From: Bradyrhizobium sp. CCBAU 51765
GTDB lineage: Bacteria; Pseudomonadota; Alphaproteobacteria; Rhizobiales; Xanthobacteraceae
Assembly (NCBI RefSeq): GCF_015291725.1
Contig: NZ_CP030038.1
Coordinates: 4,391,001 to 4,455,000, forward strand
Direction: 5' to 3'
Length of the DNA stretch: 64,000 nucleotides
Within the stretch, counting starts at the first letter, position 1. Each line of letters opens with the position of its first letter. Shown here one piece after another: positions 22,973 to 31,702 of the stretch. The position numbers and the translations under genes were made by a program. The notes beneath the pieces were generated by a model, which had not been told where the DNA came from, did not search any database, and was given only the letters and a program-made list of their open reading frames with translations.

Positions 22973-23500
22973 ATGACACGCAAGACCGCAGCCAGCACAA
23001 GATTGAAAAACGTGCGCAACGCACCCGCGCCTGCCGGCGACACCACGCGTGTTCCCGCTCCCGGCGAAGGCAAGCGCGGCGAGCAGGGCTATCTCGGCTA
23101 TCTCCTGCGTCAGGCCCATGCCGCGGTTCGCCTGACGATGGAACGGACTCTCGCCGATCTCTGCGTGACGTCGCCGCAATTTGCGGTAATGACGATGCTC
23201 AACGCCTATCCGGGCTTGTCGGGGGCCGATGTCGCCCGCCTCACTTTCCTGACGCCCCAGACCGTCGGTGTGATCATTCGCAACCTCGAACGCGACGGCG
23301 CGATTGTGATGTCACCTCATCCCGTCCACGGCCGCATCCTGCAATGGACGCTGACGCCGCGCGGCGCGACGCTGTTGAACGCATGCCGGCAGCGTGTGCT
23401 TGAATTGGAGAAGCGCCTGGCTCGGGATTTGGATTCAAAGGCGGAAACCACGATCCGGCGCTGGCTTGCCGGAATCGCGAAGGATCTGCAAAGGGACTAG
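22973..23500 (+). CDS. MarR family transcriptional regulator
   Basis: 175 residues from ATG 22973. A basic, disordered N-terminal 40 residues precede the winged-helix dimer fold: LGYLLRQAHAAVRLTMERTL, CVTSPQFAVMTMLNAYPGLS, the recognition segment GADVARLTFLTPQTVGVIIR-NLERDGAI, the wing HPVHGRILQWTLTPRG, and a long C-terminal helix. The ligand is unknown; association with an AhpD-like protein suggests oxidative or electrophile stress. The start is fixed by the operator, which overlaps any upstream alternative. Confidence 0.9.
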   Translation: MTRKTAASTRLKNVRNAPAPAGDTTRVPAPGEGKRGEQGYLGYLLRQAHAAVRLTMERTLADLCVTSPQFAVMTMLNAYPGLSGADVARLTFLTPQTVGVIIRNLERDGAIVMSPHPVHGRILQWTLTPRGATLLNACRQRVLELEKRLARDLDSKAETTIRRWLAGIAKDLQRD

Positions 23501-23547
23501 GCCACCGACATTCGCAGACGTTGGTTGCTGCCGCAGTAGCAGCGCGC

Positions 23548-23799
23548 CTATCCGCTCTTCAACGCGTTCTTGACCTCGCCGTCGGGCCAGGTCTCGTGCG
23601 CCGCGATCACTCGCACGCGGCTTTGGTCCGCGGCATTCACCAGCACGTGCGAACTCATCGGGTCACGGCTCTGCTCGAGACGCAAGTCGGTTTCCGGCTT
23701 CCAGCTCAGCGTGGTCGCGAGGTCGCCGGGGAAAATCTGCCACTGCGATCCGTCGTCGAGTTCGACGACGTGGCTTTCCGCATGCGTGCGTATCTTCAT
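23548..23799 (-). CDS. Hypothetical protein, 83 aa
   Basis: ATG 23799: MKIRTHAESHVVELDDGSQW, QIFPGDLATTLSWKPETDLR and LEQSRDPMSSHVLVNAADQSRVRV. Small beta-rich soluble protein of a kind frequent in Bradyrhizobium ('..DGSxWQIFPGD..W.P.T.L.'). No catalytic motif. Unknown function. Confidence 0.7.
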   Translation of the reverse strand: MKIRTHAESHVVELDDGSQWQIFPGDLATTLSWKPETDLRLEQSRDPMSSHVLVNAADQSRVRVIAAHETWPDGEVKNALKSG

Positions 23800-23866
23800 T
23801 CGACCCCGATTCGATTTGCCGATCGTGCGAAGGAAGGCCCCGGCGTCATGCCGGGACCCTGCTCCG

Positions 23867-24124
23867 TCAGTCGTTGTCGTGAATGACGGTCTTGCTGCGG
23901 TTGCCGAATTCATCTTCCTTCTTGATCACCGTGGTGCGGTCGGCGGGCTCGCGTTCCCTGATGACGGTGGTGCGGTCGTGGTCGCGGTCGCGCTCACGAT
24001 ATTCGTGCGACTGGCCGACCGTTACGCCTGCGCCGGCCGGGCCGACGTGAACGCCGACCTCGTCGGCGAACACAGGCGCTGCGACGGCGGTGACCATGGC
24101 TGCGACAAGCAGATATTTCCTCAT
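23867..24124 (-). CDS. Small secreted charged protein, 85 aa
   Basis: ATG 24124 with GGAGGAGAA upstream. Signal peptide MRKYLLVAAMVTAVAAPVFA, then DEVGVHVGPAGAGVTVG. The remainder is highly charged and semi-repetitive: EYRERDRDHDRTTVIRERE-PADRTTVIKKEDEFGNRSKT; TTVI occurs twice. This is the pattern of small rhizobial periplasmic proteins ('GVHVGPAGAGVTVG ... TVIKK'). Possibly intrinsically disordered. Unknown function. Confidence 0.75.
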   Translation of the reverse strand: MRKYLLVAAMVTAVAAPVFADEVGVHVGPAGAGVTVGQSHEYRERDRDHDRTTVIREREPADRTTVIKKEDEFGNRSKTVIHDND

Positions 24125-24272
24125 CTTCTCCTCCTTCCCGGTGTGTGGAGGGAATGCGGGAGTGCGACACTTGTTCCGGTGGGAACCGCCGGCGCAATCA
24201 GGCAGAATTCCCACAGCGCCGCCGTTCCAGGAACCGACTCACACGCGCCATGTTTCCGGCTAGAATGCGCCC

Positions 24273-25502
24273 ATGACGCACGCTGATTCCTCGCCTCGTC
24301 CAACTCGCCGCGCCCTGCTCCAATCGGCGTTCGGTGCAGCCGCCTTGCTCGCCGTCCCGACGCGCGCTCTCGCCGCGCCTCCGGGATTCGACGAATGGCG
24401 CGAGAGCTTTCGCGCCCGCGCGATTGCGAAAGGCATTTCAGCCGCGACATGGCAGCGCGCGATGGGGCGGGTCGAGCCGGACATGAGCGTGTTCAAGCAG
24501 ATGCGCAACCAGCCGGAATTCAACGAACAGCTCTGGCAATACATCAACCGCCGCGTCTCCGACTGGCGCATCATCAACGGCAAGATCGCGCTGAAGAACA
24601 ACGAGGCGCTGCTTGCGCGCGTCGAGCGCGATTTCGGCGTCGAACGCGGCACGCTGCTGGCGCTGTGGGGCGTCGAGTCCGCCTATGGCGATCCCCTGGT
24701 GCAGCAGAACCACATGAGGCCGGTGTTTCCCTCGCTGGCCGCGCTCGCCTGGAACGAGCCGCGCCGCAAGGCCTATTGGGAGACCGAGTTGATCAACGCG
24801 CTGCGCATCGTCGACAAGGGCTGGAGCACGCCCGAGGAGATGCGCGGCTCGTGGGCCGGCGCAATGGGGCATTCGCAATGGATGCCGGAGGTCTGGCTCA
24901 ATGTCGGCATCGACTATGACGGCGACGGCAAAGTGTCGCCATTCGGCAAGCCCGACGACGCGCTGGGCTCGACGGCAAAGTATCTCGTCAACCGCGGCAA
25001 GTGGCATCGCGGCGAGCATTGGGGCTACGAGGTACGCGCGCCCGGCAGCATGAGCGGAAGCCGCACCTACGCGGCCTGGCAGGCGGCCGGCGTCACCCGC
25101 GCCGACGGCCAGCCGTTTCCGCAGCCGAACGCATCCGCGCAGATGTGGACGCCGGTTGCGGGCGGGCCGACCTTCCTGCTCGGGCCGAATTTCTATTCGG
25201 TGAAGAGCTATAACCCTTCCATGAACTATGCGCTGGCGATCTGCCATCTCGGCGACCGCTGCCTGGGAGCGCCACCCTTCATCCAGCCCTTCCCCGGCTC
25301 CGAGCGTGCGCTGACCCTGGCCGAAGTGCAAGAGATGCAGACGCGCCTGACCAAGGCCGGCTTCGATACCGGCGGTACCGACGGACGCGTCGGCAACGAC
25401 ACGATGAAGGCGGTCAAGGATTTCCAGCAGCGCGCCGGCATCACGCCGGCGGATGGCTATGGCGGGCTGAAGGTACTGGCGAAGCTGCGGCAGGGGTCGT
25501 AG
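24273..25502 (+). CDS. Lytic murein transglycosylase with PG-binding domain (MltB-like)
   Basis: 409 residues. Twin-arginine signal RPTRRALLQSAFGAAALLAV precedes the mature part at PPGFDEWRESF. The SLT_2/MltB catalytic domain runs from about 35 to 325; the likely catalytic Glu is in LWGVESAYGDPLVQQNH, with GSWAGAMGHSQWMP and DYDGDGKVSPFGKPDDA (calcium-binding-like loop) following. A PG_binding_1 domain occupies about 345-405 (EVQEMQTRLTKAGFDTGGTD-GRVG). It cleaves glycan strands to 1,6-anhydro products in the periplasm. Confidence 0.92.
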   Translation: MTHADSSPRPTRRALLQSAFGAAALLAVPTRALAAPPGFDEWRESFRARAIAKGISAATWQRAMGRVEPDMSVFKQMRNQPEFNEQLWQYINRRVSDWRIINGKIALKNNEALLARVERDFGVERGTLLALWGVESAYGDPLVQQNHMRPVFPSLAALAWNEPRRKAYWETELINALRIVDKGWSTPEEMRGSWAGAMGHSQWMPEVWLNVGIDYDGDGKVSPFGKPDDALGSTAKYLVNRGKWHRGEHWGYEVRAPGSMSGSRTYAAWQAAGVTRADGQPFPQPNASAQMWTPVAGGPTFLLGPNFYSVKSYNPSMNYALAICHLGDRCLGAPPFIQPFPGSERALTLAEVQEMQTRLTKAGFDTGGTDGRVGNDTMKAVKDFQQRAGITPADGYGGLKVLAKLRQGS

Positions 25503-25508
25503 CCGGCT

Positions 25509-26306
25509 TCAGTGCCGGTACTGCGGCTCCTCCGCGTCGAGTTGACGGCGGATGGCGGCGAGATGCAGCCGCGCGGATTCGGCATCGCCTTCGCGCATCT
25601 GCTTGTAGGTCGCGTCCGCAATCGCGGGATCGACCGGCAGTACCTTTCGCCCAGTCGACATCGCCAGCACCTGCACCTCGGCGGCGCGTTCGAGGTAGTA
25701 GAGATCGTCCCAGGCCTCCGCGATGGTCGGCGCCAGCACCATCACGCCGTGATGCTTCATGAAGACGATGTCGGCATCGCCGACGGCGGAGGCTATGCGT
25801 GCGCCTTCACGGTTGTCGAGTGCAAGGCCGTTGTACTCGCGATCCACCGCGGTGCGGCCATAGAATTTCAGCGCGGTCTGGCCGGCCCAGATCAGGGGAT
25901 CGCCCTCGGTCATCGACAGCGCCGTGGCATAGGGCATGTGGGTATGGAAGGCGACCTTGGCGCGCGGCAGGCGCTTGTGCATCTCGGCATGGATGTAGAA
26001 GGCGGTCGCCTCCGGCACCCCCTCGCCGTCGAGCACGTTGCCATGGAAGTCGCAGATCAGGAGCTTCGACGCAGTCAGTTCGCGGAAGGCGTAGCCATAG
26101 GGATTGACGAGGAACAGATCATCATGGCCCGGCACCACGGCCGAGAAGTGGTTGCAGATGCCTTCCTCGAAACCGTTGCGCGCCGCCATGCGGAAGCAGG
26201 CGGCCAGATCCTCGCGCGCGGTGCGGATCGCGTCGGTCGCGAGGTCCGGCCGGTTGGAGCGGAATGGAGCGGGCGCGGGTGAGGACGCGTGAAGGCTGTG
26301 CGCCAT
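25509..26306 (-). CDS. Class II aldolase/adducin family protein
   Basis: 265 residues. ATG 26306 has AGAGGTG nine bases upstream; a GTG at 26318 is less likely. Family signs: AARNGFEEGICNHFSAVVPG, FLVNPYGYAFRELTASKLL, the metal histidines in FHTHMPYATALSM and MKHHGVMVLAPTIAEAWDDL. Such proteins are zinc-dependent aldolases or decarboxylating relatives acting on sugar phosphates or other hydroxy acids; the substrate is open. It is followed upstream by an SDR gene 97 bases away on the same strand, suggesting a small catabolic unit. Confidence 0.88.
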   Translation of the reverse strand: MAHSLHASSPAPAPFRSNRPDLATDAIRTAREDLAACFRMAARNGFEEGICNHFSAVVPGHDDLFLVNPYGYAFRELTASKLLICDFHGNVLDGEGVPEATAFYIHAEMHKRLPRAKVAFHTHMPYATALSMTEGDPLIWAGQTALKFYGRTAVDREYNGLALDNREGARIASAVGDADIVFMKHHGVMVLAPTIAEAWDDLYYLERAAEVQVLAMSTGRKVLPVDPAIADATYKQMREGDAESARLHLAAIRRQLDAEEPQYRH

Positions 26307-26403
26307 GGCGAAGGACACCTCTGTCGGTCGGGATCTGTCAGCCTTGTACAGGGACTGGGCTTGCGCGTCAGCCCCTGCGAACCGCCACCCTGCCCTGCAC
26401 CAC

Positions 26404-27213
26404 TCAGGCCCGCCGCGGCACGCCGCCCGCGTTCATGCCGCCATCGATGACGAGCTCGCTGCCGGTGACGTAGCGCGAGGCATCGGAGGCCAGGTAAAGC
26501 ACGCCGGAGGCGATCTCCGCGGCCTGGCCGGCGCGGCCGAGCGGCGTGACGACCTTGGCGCGCTCCTCCGGATCGATCGGGGCGTTCTGGCCGGCGCCGG
26601 TCGCCCCCGTCGGGATCTTGCCCCAGATCGGGGTATCGATGATGCCGGGGTGAACCGAGTTGACGCGGATGCCGTCGCCCGCCGCCGCGCACTCCATCGC
26701 GATCGATTTGGCGAACAACCGCACGCCGCCCTTGGTCGCCGAATAGGCCGACAATCCGGGCGAGCCGCGCAGGCCCGCCAGCGACGACATCATGACGATC
26801 GAGCCACCGCCGGTCTTGCGCATCAAGGGCAGGCAATGCTTGACCGAGAGGAATACGCCATCGAGATTGATCGCATTCTGCTTGCGCCAGTCAGAGAGCG
26901 TCATGTCGACGATCGAGGGCACGGCGATGCCGATGCCGGCGTTGGACACCATGATGTCGAGCCGGCCGTAGCGCTTCGCGATGTCGGCGACGACCTCCAC
27001 CCACCGCTCCTCGCTGGTGACGTCCTGCTCCAGGAAGATCGCCTTGCCGCCGGCCTTGGTGACGCGCCTGGCGAGCTCCGGGCCGCGCAGCTCGTCGATA
27101 TCGGTGATGACGACCGAGGCGCCTTCGCGCGCGAACAGCTCGACGATGGCCTCGCCAATGCCGGAAGCGCCGCCCGTCACCAGCGCGACCTTGCCCTCAA
27201 CCTGCCCTGCCAT
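26404..27213 (-). CDS. Short-chain dehydrogenase/reductase
   Basis: 269 residues from ATG 27213 (GGGAG upstream; a GTG six bases earlier overlaps that site). Classical SDR: cofactor motif TGGASGIGEAI, acidic ITDIDE at the end of strand 2 (NAD preference), NAGIG, catalytic SSLAGLRGSPGLSAYSATKG with Ser-Tyr-Lys, and HPGIIDTPIWGKIP. C-terminal GSELVIDGGMNAGG. The substrate is unknown; the neighbouring class II aldolase suggests a shared pathway. Confidence 0.9.
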   Translation of the reverse strand: MAGQVEGKVALVTGGASGIGEAIVELFAREGASVVITDIDELRGPELARRVTKAGGKAIFLEQDVTSEERWVEVVADIAKRYGRLDIMVSNAGIGIAVPSIVDMTLSDWRKQNAINLDGVFLSVKHCLPLMRKTGGGSIVMMSSLAGLRGSPGLSAYSATKGGVRLFAKSIAMECAAAGDGIRVNSVHPGIIDTPIWGKIPTGATGAGQNAPIDPEERAKVVTPLGRAGQAAEIASGVLYLASDASRYVTGSELVIDGGMNAGGVPRRA

Positions 27214-27253
27214 GTTCACTCCCTTTTTTGTTGTTTGATCGCGTTATCTTTGC

Positions 27254-27302
27254 GCATGATCTCCGCGCAAACGCGTACCGCGTTTGTCGCGAGGGATCAT
27301 GC
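27254..27302. repeat. Dispersed palindromic intergenic repeat, copy 3 (inverted, partial)
   Basis: GCATGATCTCCGCGCAAACG...CGCGTTTGTCGCGAGGGATCATGC, a 49-base palindrome that matches, in reverse, the central part of copy 1 (1138-1260). It sits one base beyond the recJ stop and could double as a transcription stop. Confidence 0.8.
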
Positions 27303-27303
27303 G

Positions 27304-29145
27304 TCATCTAATCACGGATGGCCCCTGGTCCGGTAGCGCGACGTCGACGACGCGAAACTGCACGCGCTCGGCGCCCTGGTAGCGGTCGACCGAGAGCGAG
27401 CCCGCGACATGCAGCTGCTGGCCTCGATTGGCGAGCAGCGCATTGCCGAGCTTCTGGCCGACCGAACGGAACGCGATGCCGTTGACCAAGGCGCCGTCGC
27501 CCGACTTGAAGCGCAGGCGCAGATGCGCCTGGCCGACCTCGTCGGCGAACACGAGCTGGTGCGCCGGCAGTGCCAGCACGGGCTCCGGATTTCCGCTGCC
27601 GAAGGGACCGGCACGGTTGAGCGTCGCCGCAAGCTCCGGCGTCACAGCACGTGCGGAGATCGCTCCGTCGATATAGAGCTCGTTGACGTGGCGCGCCTCC
27701 GCGACATCGCGCGCCAGCGCGCTTTCGAGATAGGCGCGGAATTCGGCGAGCTTCTCTTTCCGCAGCGTGACGCCGGCGGCCATCGCATGCCCGCCGCCCT
27801 TGAGCAGGATGCCGTCGGCGACCGCCTGCCGCACTGCCTTGCCGAGATCGACGCCGGCGATCGAGCGGCCCGAGCCGGTGCCGATGCCGCCGGGCTCCAG
27901 CGCAATGGCAAAGGCAGGCCGCGAGAATTTCTCCTTCAGGCGGGAGGCGACGAGGCCGACCACGCCGGGATGCCAGCCTTCCGAAGCCGTGACGATCACG
28001 GCGAGCTTGTCCTCCAGCCCGATCGAGGCCAGTGCCTCGGCTTCGGCCTGGGCTTCGGCGGCCTGCTCGATGACGCGGCGCTCGCTGTTGAGACGATCGA
28101 GCTCCGCCGCGATCCGTGCCGCCTCGACGCTGTCGCCTTCCAGCAGCAGCCGCACGCCGAGATCGGCGCGGCCGATGCGGCCGCCGGCATTGACGCGCGG
28201 CCCCAGCATGAAGCCGAGATGCCAGGCCTCCGGCGGGCCGTTGAGCCGCGCCACGTCCATCAGTGCGGTATGCCCGACATGGTCGCGCCGCCGCATCGCG
28301 ATCAGGCCCTTGGCCACGAAGGCGCGGTTGAGGCCGATCAGCGGCGCCACGTCGGCGACCGTGCCGAGCGCGACGTGATGCAGCATGCCGAGCAGATCCG
28401 GCTCCGGCATCTCGGAGGTCCAGAAGCCGCGCTGGCGCAGCTCTCGGTTGACGGCGACCAGCGTCACCAGCACGAGGCCGACGGCGGCGAGATGACCGAG
28501 GCCGGAGAGATCGTCGGGTCGGTTCGGATTGACCAGCGCATCGACTTCGGGAAGGTCGAGCCCGCATTGGTGGTGGTCGATCACGACCACGGACATGCCG
28601 AGACGTTTTGCTTCTGCGAGCGGCTCGATGCTGGTGGTGCCGCAATCGACGGTCACGAGCAGCGTCGCGCCCTTCGCTGCAAGCGTCCGCACCGCCTCGG
28701 TATTGGGGCCGTAGCCTTCGAATATCCGGTCGGGAATATGGATCAGCGGATCGAGCCCGCAATGGCGCAGGTGCCAGGCGAGCAGCGCCGCCGAGGTGGC
28801 GCCGTCGACGTCGTAGTCGCCGAAGATCGCGACCTTCTCGCCCCTCGCCGCGGCATCGGCGATCCGCTTGGCGGCGGCTTCCATCTCCGTCACGGTGAAC
28901 GGGTCCGGCAGCAGCTTTCGGATGGTCGGATCGAGAAAGTCGGGCACCGCGTCGATGTCGATCCCGCGGCCGGCCAGCACCCGCGCCAGCAGCTCCGGCA
29001 GCCGGTGCCGCTGCACGATGGCGAGCGCCTGCGCCGCCCCGCGCCCGTCCAGCCGGTCGCGCCAGAGCTTGTCGGTCAGCGAACGCGCCACGCCCAGGAA
29101 AGCCTGGGGGGCTTCGACGGGCAAGGCGGTGGCGGGCGGCGTCAT
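27304..29145 (-). CDS. recJ: Single-stranded-DNA-specific exonuclease RecJ
   Basis: 613 residues from ATG 29145 (a GTG at 29187 would add 14). DHH phosphoesterase: motif I IFGDYDVDGATSAALL, motif II TVDCGTTS, motif III VVIDHHQCG, then NPNRPDD and LGHLAAVGLV; DHHA1 motif GGGHAMAAGVTL; C-terminal OB-fold from about 455. RecJ degrades single-stranded DNA 5' to 3' in recombination and mismatch repair, with Mg/Mn. It ends in a dispersed palindrome. In related genomes it usually follows glpX; here 6.2 kb of accessory genes separate them. Confidence 0.95.
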   Translation of the reverse strand: MTPPATALPVEAPQAFLGVARSLTDKLWRDRLDGRGAAQALAIVQRHRLPELLARVLAGRGIDIDAVPDFLDPTIRKLLPDPFTVTEMEAAAKRIADAAARGEKVAIFGDYDVDGATSAALLAWHLRHCGLDPLIHIPDRIFEGYGPNTEAVRTLAAKGATLLVTVDCGTTSIEPLAEAKRLGMSVVVIDHHQCGLDLPEVDALVNPNRPDDLSGLGHLAAVGLVLVTLVAVNRELRQRGFWTSEMPEPDLLGMLHHVALGTVADVAPLIGLNRAFVAKGLIAMRRRDHVGHTALMDVARLNGPPEAWHLGFMLGPRVNAGGRIGRADLGVRLLLEGDSVEAARIAAELDRLNSERRVIEQAAEAQAEAEALASIGLEDKLAVIVTASEGWHPGVVGLVASRLKEKFSRPAFAIALEPGGIGTGSGRSIAGVDLGKAVRQAVADGILLKGGGHAMAAGVTLRKEKLAEFRAYLESALARDVAEARHVNELYIDGAISARAVTPELAATLNRAGPFGSGNPEPVLALPAHQLVFADEVGQAHLRLRFKSGDGALVNGIAFRSVGQKLGNALLANRGQQLHVAGSLSVDRYQGAERVQFRVVDVALPDQGPSVIR

Positions 29146-29432
29146 GGCGGATGCAACTTGTTGGGAGCTCGGGGTCCAGGCGATCACGCGGACGCACGGT
29201 TACTGGCTGTCCGAGGATTGGTCGGCAATCGGCCGGGATTTGCAACGGCCCGGACGCACAAAGCGGTGGATGGCCGCTCGGCCGGCCGGGGTGACTACCA
29301 TTTAGGCATTCCGCCGAATAGCAAATTAAGCAGGCGTTAGGCGGAATCTTCGAAAAAGAATCGTATTCGATCTGTAAGTCGTTGTTCCCCGTTCATTGCA
29401 GATCAGGCCTCATTGCCAAGGGAAGCTCCCCG

Positions 29433-30509
29433 ATGTCTGCTGCGCTGGGTCTGAAAGCCAAGCCGATTGCCCCCGAAGCTACGGACGATGATTCCGACAT
29501 CTCCGCGCTGATCAACCGCCTCACTGCCGAGGTCAACCAGATCGCGATCGACAAGACCAAGTCGATCCAGCAGATCACCAATCAGATGAAAATGCTGGCG
29601 TTGAACGCGCTGATCGAGAGCTCGCGCGCAGGCGCACAAGGCGCGGGCTTTGCGGTGGTGGCGCAGGAGGTGCGCGGCGTCGGCCAGCAGGTCGAGACCA
29701 TCGCGCGCGAGCTCGAAACCCAATTGACGAAACGCACCGGCGATCTCGTCTCCTCGATCGAGCGCATGAGCCAGCGTTCGCGCGGCGAGCGCATGGTCGA
29801 CCTGTCGCTCAACGCCATCGAGCTGATCGACCGCAATCTCTACGAACGGACCTGCGACGTGCGCTGGTGGGCGACCGATTCCGCCGTGGTCGATTGCGCG
29901 GCCTCGCCTGGCGCTGCGGCCGTCTCCCATGCCTCGCAGCGCCTCGGCGTGATCCTCGGGGCCTACACGGTCTATCTCGACCTCTGGCTCTGCGATCTCG
30001 ACGGCAACGTCATCGCCAACGGCCGCGCCGACCGCTTTCGCGTCGTCGGTCAGAACGTCGCCCATACCAGATGGTTTCGCGAGGCGCGGTCCTTGCGCAC
30101 CGGCGACGACTATGTCGCCGGCGACGTCGAGAACCAGCCGCTGCTCGGCAACGCGCAGGTCGCGACCTATTGCGCCAGCGTCCGCGACGGCGGCCAGGCC
30201 AATGGCGCGCCGATCGGCGTGCTCGCCATCCATTTCGACTGGGAGCCGCAGGCCCGCGCCATCGTCCAGGGCGTGCGCGTCGGCGACAGCGACAAGGCCC
30301 GCGTGCTGCTGGTCGACTCGAATTTTCGCGTGATCGCGGCCTCCGACGGCCAGGGCATCCTCAGCGAGCGCATCTCGCTGTCGCTGGATGGCCAGCGTTC
30401 CGGCTTCTATCAGGACCGCTCCGGCACGATGGTCGCCTTCCATGCGACGCCCGGCTACGAGACCTATCGGGGCCTCGGCTGGTATGGCGTGATCGTCTGC
30501 GGGGCCTGA
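29433..30509 (+). CDS. Soluble MCP-like signalling protein with C-terminal Cache domain
   Basis: 358 residues from ATG 29433. The N-terminal 40-120 is the chemoreceptor hairpin tip: ITNQMKMLALNALIESSRAG then AQGAGFAVVAQEVRGVGQQV. The C-terminal ~200 residues look like a Cache/PAS-like sensor (LGAYTVYLDLWLCDLDGNVI, FRVVGQNVAHTRWFREARSL, GVLAIHFDWEPQA, VLLVDSNFRVIAASDGQGIL). There is no signal peptide, membrane helix or HAMP domain, and the order is reversed from normal receptors. It may sense a cytoplasmic ligand and talk to a CheA. No che genes are nearby. Confidence 0.8.
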   Translation: MSAALGLKAKPIAPEATDDDSDISALINRLTAEVNQIAIDKTKSIQQITNQMKMLALNALIESSRAGAQGAGFAVVAQEVRGVGQQVETIARELETQLTKRTGDLVSSIERMSQRSRGERMVDLSLNAIELIDRNLYERTCDVRWWATDSAVVDCAASPGAAAVSHASQRLGVILGAYTVYLDLWLCDLDGNVIANGRADRFRVVGQNVAHTRWFREARSLRTGDDYVAGDVENQPLLGNAQVATYCASVRDGGQANGAPIGVLAIHFDWEPQARAIVQGVRVGDSDKARVLLVDSNFRVIAASDGQGILSERISLSLDGQRSGFYQDRSGTMVAFHATPGYETYRGLGWYGVIVCGA

Positions 30510-30908
30510 GGCGAACAGCGGCGGCTCGCGAGACCGATCGTTCTCGCCTGCCCGATCAAATCCTGGAAACAACCCCATGCACAGTAGCCCGAGGGTTGTT
30601 TTCATTGGTGTTTCTCAAGGGCTTCCCCGCCGTCTTGCCTCCGTCAAAACGCTTTGACATGTCGAGCAAAACACTGGCAATCTGTGATCATCGCAGGTTG
30701 TGTGCACGGCACGAGGGACTGATCCCTTCCGCTGCGATCTTGTGATATCGCAGCCCAGCTTCTGAAGCATTTTCCGGCAAGGCTCGCCCGTTACAGGCAA
30801 GAGCCTGCGCCATGGCTCGCATAGAGTCGCTTCGCATCACGTCGATCGACGTGACAGCGCGAGCTCCCCTGGTTCGTCTCGCGCTCCGACATACCGAGGA
30901 GACATGCC
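30510..30908. other. Intergenic region with a repeat hairpin
   Basis: 399 bases. It contains a hairpin (30567-30601) that follows the sensor gene. The remainder shows a short imperfect palindrome ATCACGTCGATCGACGTGA at 30836-30854. No gene supported. Confidence 0.5.
30567..30601. repeat. Hairpin repeat containing CTACTGTGCATGGGGTTGTT
   Basis: AAACAACCC (30567-30575) pairs with GGGTTGTTT (30593-30601). The complement strand reads GGGCTACTGTGCATGGGGTT-GTTT, and a half copy, GGCTACTGTGCATGGGGTTG-TTTTC, lies at 9219-9241 downstream of the GST gene. A small dispersed element that may act as a terminator. Confidence 0.6.
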
Positions 30909-31652
30909 ATGAAGATCGTCGTGATCGGCGGAACCGGCTTGATCGGATCGAAACTCGTCGCGAAGCTCAAACAGCAGGGCCACGAGGCGGTGGCAGCCTC
31001 GCCGAAATCAGGCGTGAACGCCGTGACCGGCGAAGGCCTTGCCGCGGCGCTGGCAGGCGCGGATGTCGTCGTCGATGTCGCCAACGCGCCGTCCTGGGAG
31101 CCGGCAGCCGTGCTCGAGTTCTTCCAGCGGTCGAGCACGAATCTCGGCGCGGCGGAGGCCGCAGCAGACGTGAAACATCACGTGGCGCTCTCTATCGTCG
31201 GTACCGACCGCGCGCCCGACAACGCCTATTTCCGTGCCAAGCTGGCGCAGGAAACCATCATCAAGTCCGCCTCGGTCCCCTACTCGATCGTGCGCGCCAC
31301 CCAGTTCTTCGAATTTCTCGGGGCCATCGCCGAAACAGGGGTGATCGACGGCAAGATCGTCGTTCCCACGGCCCGGTTTCAGCCAATCGCGGCCGACGAC
31401 GTCGTCGCTCGCCTCGCAGAGGTCGCAACGGGCAAGCCGCTCAACGGCACGATCGATATCGCCGGCCCTGAGAAGGCCCCCTTCAACGAATTCATCGCAC
31501 GGCGCCTGAAGGCATCGGGCGATGTCCGCCCAGTGGTGGGGGATCCGAAGGCGCCCTATTACGGCGCCCTCATTGACGATAAGTCGCTAACCCCGCTCGG
31601 CGAGGCGCGGCTGGGGACAACGCCGCTCGCAACATGGCTCGCGAGCCTGTGA
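30909..31652 (+). CDS. NmrA/YbjT-like NAD(P)-binding protein
   Basis: 247 residues. MKIVVIGGTGLIGSKLVAKL carries GGTGLIG. The short strand-2 region (AASPKSGVNAVTGEGLAAAL) and the sequence VALSIVGTDRAPDNAYFRAK-LAQE, with Y...K, are typical of atypical SDRs acting as quinone or redox-sensing reductases. Followed 50 bases later by a cupin gene on the same strand; the AGGAG site is good. Probably a two-gene operon. Confidence 0.88.
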   Translation: MKIVVIGGTGLIGSKLVAKLKQQGHEAVAASPKSGVNAVTGEGLAAALAGADVVVDVANAPSWEPAAVLEFFQRSSTNLGAAEAAADVKHHVALSIVGTDRAPDNAYFRAKLAQETIIKSASVPYSIVRATQFFEFLGAIAETGVIDGKIVVPTARFQPIAADDVVARLAEVATGKPLNGTIDIAGPEKAPFNEFIARRLKASGDVRPVVGDPKAPYYGALIDDKSLTPLGEARLGTTPLATWLASL

Positions 31653-31702
31653 AGCTCCGCCAGACTCAATCACGATGGAAATGGCAAAGAAGGGGAAATC
31701 CC

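Noticed and set aside
27409..29340. 643-codon open frame on the plus strand opposite recJ
   Set aside because: It is Arg/Gly/Ala/Asp-rich antisense text produced by high GC; recJ on the other strand has all family motifs.
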